This document shows positions 5,456 through 7,674 of a DNA stretch of 7,674 nucleotides, piece by piece. The position numbers and the translations under genes were made by a program. The notes under the pieces were generated by a model. It was not told where the DNA came from and ran no database searches. It saw only the letters and a list, made by a program, of their open reading frames with translations. The DNA is from an uncultured Eubacteriales bacterium (GTDB lineage: Bacteria; Bacillota; Clostridia; Christensenellales; CAG-917): contig URUQ01000060.1 in the NCBI GenBank assembly GCA_900551145.1, positions 1-7,674 on the forward strand, given 5' to 3'. Positions within the stretch are counted from its first letter, which is position 1, and every line of letters begins with the position of its first letter.

Positions 5456-6241
5456 CTATATTGTTTGATACATCGCAACGGCCGTTGCAACCGCTACGTT
5501 CAAAGATTCGATATCGTTTTTCATAGGTAAAGAGTACGCAATTTTCGCTTCTTTTCGAAGCTCGGCTCTGACGCCGTGCGCCTCGTTGCCCGCGACGAAC
5601 AATACGGGCGAAACCGCTTTATTCGTCAAAATATTGATGCCGTTCATATCCAAAATCGCGCTGTTGGTGCATCTCATAAGGTCGATTGCCTCATCGAGAG
5701 TAATCACAGTGGCACGCACCTTGAAAAGCCCGCCAAGCGTCGCTCTGACCACTTTTGGAGAATAGATATCCGCAGTGTCGAGCAAATAAATATCGCAAAA
5801 ATCGCAAGCGGCGGCAGTCCTGAATATAGTGCCGAGATTGCCGGGGTCGCTTACGCCGTCAAGCAATAGCGCATTGGATGTGGGCATGCGAAATTCGCTT
5901 TTGGGTATTTCGCAAACGGCGCATATTCCGTACGGAGAAACCGTATCCGCAACGTACGCCATAACCTCGTCACTCACATAATACACTTGCGCGCGCGTAA
6001 AAGCAACGCTTTGCATTGCTTTTTCTTGACGCTCCTTTTCGTCCGAGAAAAATATAGTCTCCACCTCACTCTCTCTCGAAGGCGTGGCAAGCACGTATTT
6101 CACTCTAACGGACGAAGGCATATCTTTGATGAGATTTATCCCTTCTACCAAAAATAGTCCCGTCTCAATGCGGAACTTTTTTTGCGAAAGAGAACGTGCT
6201 TCTTTCACGAATTGATTTTTGGTTGAAGTGATGATTTGCAA
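5456..6241 (-). CDS. TrmH/SpoU-family RNA 2'-O-methyltransferase
   Basis: SAM-dependent ribose methyltransferase acting on tRNA or rRNA; the exact target nucleotide cannot be told. I place the start at TTG 6241, giving 261 residues beginning MQIITSTKNQFVKEARSL, which is how the family normally begins. A longer frame to a TTG at 6295 adds 18 residues without a ribosome site. Domain order: N-terminal substrate-binding domain (about 1-100, FLVEGINLIKD), then the SPOUT knot with motif 1 SDPGNLGTIFRTA (131-143), motif 2 FVAGNEAHGV (215-224) and motif 3 SLPMKNDIESLNVAVATA (237-254). All key motifs are intact. GAGG (6256-6253) lies 11 bases upstream of the chosen start. In other clostridia a gene of this family often follows rplT, as here. 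Its stop codon overlaps the yebC ribosome site. Confidence 0.92.
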   Translation of the reverse strand: MQIITSTKNQFVKEARSLSQKKFRIETGLFLVEGINLIKDMPSSVRVKYVLATPSRESEVETIFFSDEKERQEKAMQSVAFTRAQVYYVSDEVMAYVADTVSPYGICAVCEIPKSEFRMPTSNALLLDGVSDPGNLGTIFRTAAACDFCDIYLLDTADIYSPKVVRATLGGLFKVRATVITLDEAIDLMRCTNSAILDMNGINILTNKAVSPVLFVAGNEAHGVRAELRKEAKIAYSLPMKNDIESLNVAVATAVAMYQTI

Positions 6242-6319
6242 TATTCTAACCGCCTCAATTGATATTTTCACAATGCTTTCATAGCACGGTTTCAAATATG
6301 AAAAAGCGGTCTATACAAT

Positions 6320-6351
6320 CAATGTTGCGCATATATCTATGCGCAACATTG
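6320..6351 (-). repeat. 14-bp hairpin between rplT and the methyltransferase gene
   Basis: CAATGTTGCGCATA (6320-6333) and its complement (6338-6351) enclose a 4-base loop, 12 bases after the rplT stop. On the minus strand there is no immediate T-run; TTTTT comes only about 15 bases later, after ACCGC. It may be a weak or partial terminator, or a processing site that sets lower expression of the downstream genes. Confidence 0.65.
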
Positions 6352-6363
6352 TGTAAAAACCGA

Positions 6364-6717
6364 TTATGCAAGTGCTTTCTTTGCGCTGTCGCAGAGTGCC
6401 GCAAACGCTTGCGGATCGCTGATTGCGATTTCACTCAAAACCTTTCTGTTGAGGTCGATACCCGCAACTTTGAGACCGTGCATAAGAGTTGAATAGCTCA
6501 TACCGTTGATACGTGCAGCAGCATTGATACGAGTGATCCAAAGTGAACGGAAATCACGTTTCTTTTGCTTTCTTCCGACGTATGCGTATACACCGCTCTT
6601 GAGGAGTTGTTGCTTTGCAACACGATAAAGGGCATGCTTACCTGCATAATAACCCTTTGCTTGTTTCATTATTTTTCTACGCTTTTTAACTGCGTTAACC
6701 GCTCTTTTAATTCTCAT
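6364..6717 (-). CDS. rplT: 50S ribosomal protein L20
   Basis: 117 residues, the standard length. L20 binds 23S rRNA early in large-subunit assembly and, in low-GC Gram-positives, represses its own operon by binding the infC leader RNA. The basic N-terminal extension (MRIKRAVNAVKKRRKIMKQA), KGYYAGKHALYRVAKQQLLKS, then YVGRKQKKRDFRSLWITRINAAAR and NGMSYSTLMHGLKVAGIDLNRKVLSEIA are all family hallmarks. The AAGGAG ribosome site (6731-6726) overlaps the rpmI stop codon (6732-6730), 8 bases before the ATG, so the two are translationally coupled. Confidence 0.98.
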   Translation of the reverse strand: MRIKRAVNAVKKRRKIMKQAKGYYAGKHALYRVAKQQLLKSGVYAYVGRKQKKRDFRSLWITRINAAARINGMSYSTLMHGLKVAGIDLNRKVLSEIAISDPQAFAALCDSAKKALA

Positions 6718-6729
6718 GGTTCATTCTCC

Positions 6730-6927
6730 TTATTTGTATGGCAACAACTTTTTGAGTTCGCCGGATCTTGTCTCGTCAACATACTCGATAGAACGAAGAT
6801 CTCTCTTTCTCTTGGTTGTCTTCTTGGTAAGAAGGTGGCTGTGTGCAGAATGGCCTCTCTTGTAGTAACCGTTTGCTGTTACGCGAAAACGCTTCTTTGC
6901 TCCACTATGTGTTTTTTGTTTTGGCAT
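6730..6927 (-). CDS. rpmI: 50S ribosomal protein L35
   Basis: 65 residues, highly basic, with the family start MPKQKTHSGAKKRFRVTANG and the conserved KRGHSAHSHLLTKKTTKRKRDLR segment. It is a structural component of the large ribosomal subunit. A full AGGAGG (6940-6935) lies 7 bases before the ATG. It is 48 bases downstream of infC and 12 bases upstream of rplT, the standard operon order. Confidence 0.98.
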   Translation of the reverse strand: MPKQKTHSGAKKRFRVTANGYYKRGHSAHSHLLTKKTTKRKRDLRSIEYVDETRSGELKKLLPYK

Positions 6928-6975
6928 AGGTGTGCCTCCTCTATTATTTTGCTTTGCCCGAGGGCTAAATAATTT

Positions 6976-7491
6976 TTATTTCTTTTGCATCGGTGCGAGA
7001 ATGGTGTAAATGATACGACCTTCTTGAACCGGTTTTTTCTCGACGACGAGGTCGGTGCCGACCATTGCGATGTAATCCTCAACAATCTTGACCGCAATCT
7101 CGGGGTGCGCTTGTTGACGACCTTTGAGGCGAATCGACGCTTTGACTTTGTTGCCTTCCGAGAGGAATTTTGCCGTTTGTGCGGCAAGTCTCGTAGTGTC
7201 GCCGATGTCGATAGTTGCGGAAAGACGGATCTCTTTGATTTCCATCACCTTTTGATTTTTCTTGGCTTCTTTCTCGCGTTTTTGTTGCTCGTAGCGATAT
7301 TTGCCATAGTCCATCAATTTGCAAGTGGGAGGTTGAACGGAAGGCGGTGAAACCTTGCATACGTCAAGCCCTTTTTCTTCGGCAATGGCGCGAGCCTCTC
7401 TCATAGAAATGACGCCGTATTGTTGACCGTCGTCACCGATGAGACGAATTTCTTTATCCCTGATTTGTTCGTTGATTTGCAGTTCTTTCAA
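6976..7491 (-). CDS. infC: translation initiation factor IF-3, TTG start
   Basis: 171 residues, full length. IF3 binds the 30S subunit, keeps it apart from 50S and proofreads start-codon choice. The N-domain (1 to about 75) contains NEQIRDKEIRLIG and the conserved PPTCKLMDYGKYRYEQQ (54-70). A lysine-rich linker helix (71-83) joins it to the C-domain (EIKEIRLSATIDIGD to the end, with IRLKGRQQAHPEIA). The start is TTG 7491: AGGAG (7503-7499) is 7 bases upstream, and no ATG or GTG occurs in frame before an in-frame TGA at 7563-7561. Rare start codons are a known autoregulatory feature of infC. It heads infC-rpmI-rplT and has an attenuator in its leader. Confidence 0.97.
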   Translation of the reverse strand: MKELQINEQIRDKEIRLIGDDGQQYGVISMREARAIAEEKGLDVCKVSPPSVQPPTCKLMDYGKYRYEQQKREKEAKKNQKVMEIKEIRLSATIDIGDTTRLAAQTAKFLSEGNKVKASIRLKGRQQAHPEIAVKIVEDYIAMVGTDLVVEKKPVQEGRIIYTILAPMQKK

Positions 7492-7530
7492 ATTGCTACT
7501 CCTATATACACCGCTATGGTTTATTTCGAC

Positions 7531-7568
7531 ATAAAAAACAAGTGTCGAAGCAAAACTGCCTCAACACT
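7531..7568 (-). terminator. transcription attenuator in the infC leader
   Basis: On the minus strand AGTGTTGAGGC (7568-7558) pairs with GCTTCGACACT (7551-7541) over 11 bp, two of them G-U, around a 6-base loop, followed by TGTTTTTTAT. This is an intrinsic terminator 40 bases upstream of the infC start, with no promoter seen between. The position fits the L20-controlled leader known from Bacillus subtilis. Its 3' arm TTCGACA (7549-7543) can alternatively pair with TGTCGAA (7531-7525). Confidence 0.65.
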
Positions 7569-7633
7569 CACGAATACCTTATCATAGACAAGTGATTTTT
7601 GTGTGGTGACCACCTTGCTGAACGCTCGTGGTG

Positions 7634-7674
7634 CTGTCTCTTATACACATCTGACGCTGCCGACGAATTAGACG
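7634..7674. other. sequencing adapter (Nextera transposon end plus index), not genomic
   Basis: Positions 7634-7652 are the complement of the 19-base Tn5 mosaic end (CTGTCTCTTATACACATCT). Positions 7653-7666 continue as the rest of the Nextera read-1 adapter complement. ATTAGACG (7667-7674) is the complement of CGTCTAAT, which I recall as i5 index S510. Genomic sequence therefore ends at about 7633. Confidence 0.95.

Noticed and set aside
6242..6295. 18-residue N-terminal extension of the methyltransferase from TTG 6295
   Set aside because: No ribosome site precedes it, and the family normally begins at the sequence following TTG 6241.
7634..7652. Tn5 transposon end as a real mobile element
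   Set aside because: It continues into the full library adapter and an index sequence, so it is a sequencing artefact.

Overview
The window looks like a chromosomal contig end from a moderately AT-rich Gram-positive bacterium of the Bacillota, most likely class Clostridia. The evidence is the infC-rpmI-rplT order followed by a SpoU/TrmH methyltransferase, the paired nifS-nifU cysteine desulfurase and scaffold genes, a lipoprotein with a typical lipobox, strong AGGAGG ribosome sites, TTG starts, and consensus TTGACA/TATAAT promoters. A finer assignment (for example an uncultured gut Christensenellales-like lineage) would be a guess from sequence style. The last 41 bases (7634-7674) are not genomic: they match a Nextera transposase adapter followed by an 8-base index.

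Layout, left to right. Positions 1-222 are non-coding, with a promoter firing leftwards out of the window. A membrane-anchored HtrA-like serine protease without a PDZ domain (223-1332, +) follows. Directly after it, an almost perfect extended promoter drives no gene. It reads through a hairpin with a CCTCC loop into a strong terminator (1355-1469), so it is a candidate small RNA of about 80 nt. A small lipoprotein gene (1688-2116, -) has a promoter so close to its ATG that the mRNA should be leaderless. A 44-codon membrane-peptide gene (2319-2453, +) is too short for usual ORF cut-offs but has a textbook ribosome site. The convergent gap 2454-2847 is packed with inverted repeats: a 21-bp hairpin, a 22-nt-period array of four mini-hairpins, and a nested terminator structure.

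The right half is all on the minus strand. nifU and nifS (2848-4420) form an iron-sulfur/sulfur-transfer operon. Its promoter appears to contain a perfect palindrome between -35 and -10, and its transcript would begin with an 18-bp hairpin. yebC and a TrmH-family RNA methyltransferase (4697-6241) are tightly coupled. rplT, rpmI and infC (6364-7491) form the ribosomal protein L20/L35/IF3 operon, with an attenuator-like terminator in the infC leader. Together the right half is about translation (IF3, L35, L20, RNA methylation, YebC) plus Fe-S cluster or thio-cofactor biogenesis. The left half holds cell-envelope genes and regulatory or repetitive elements of unknown role.
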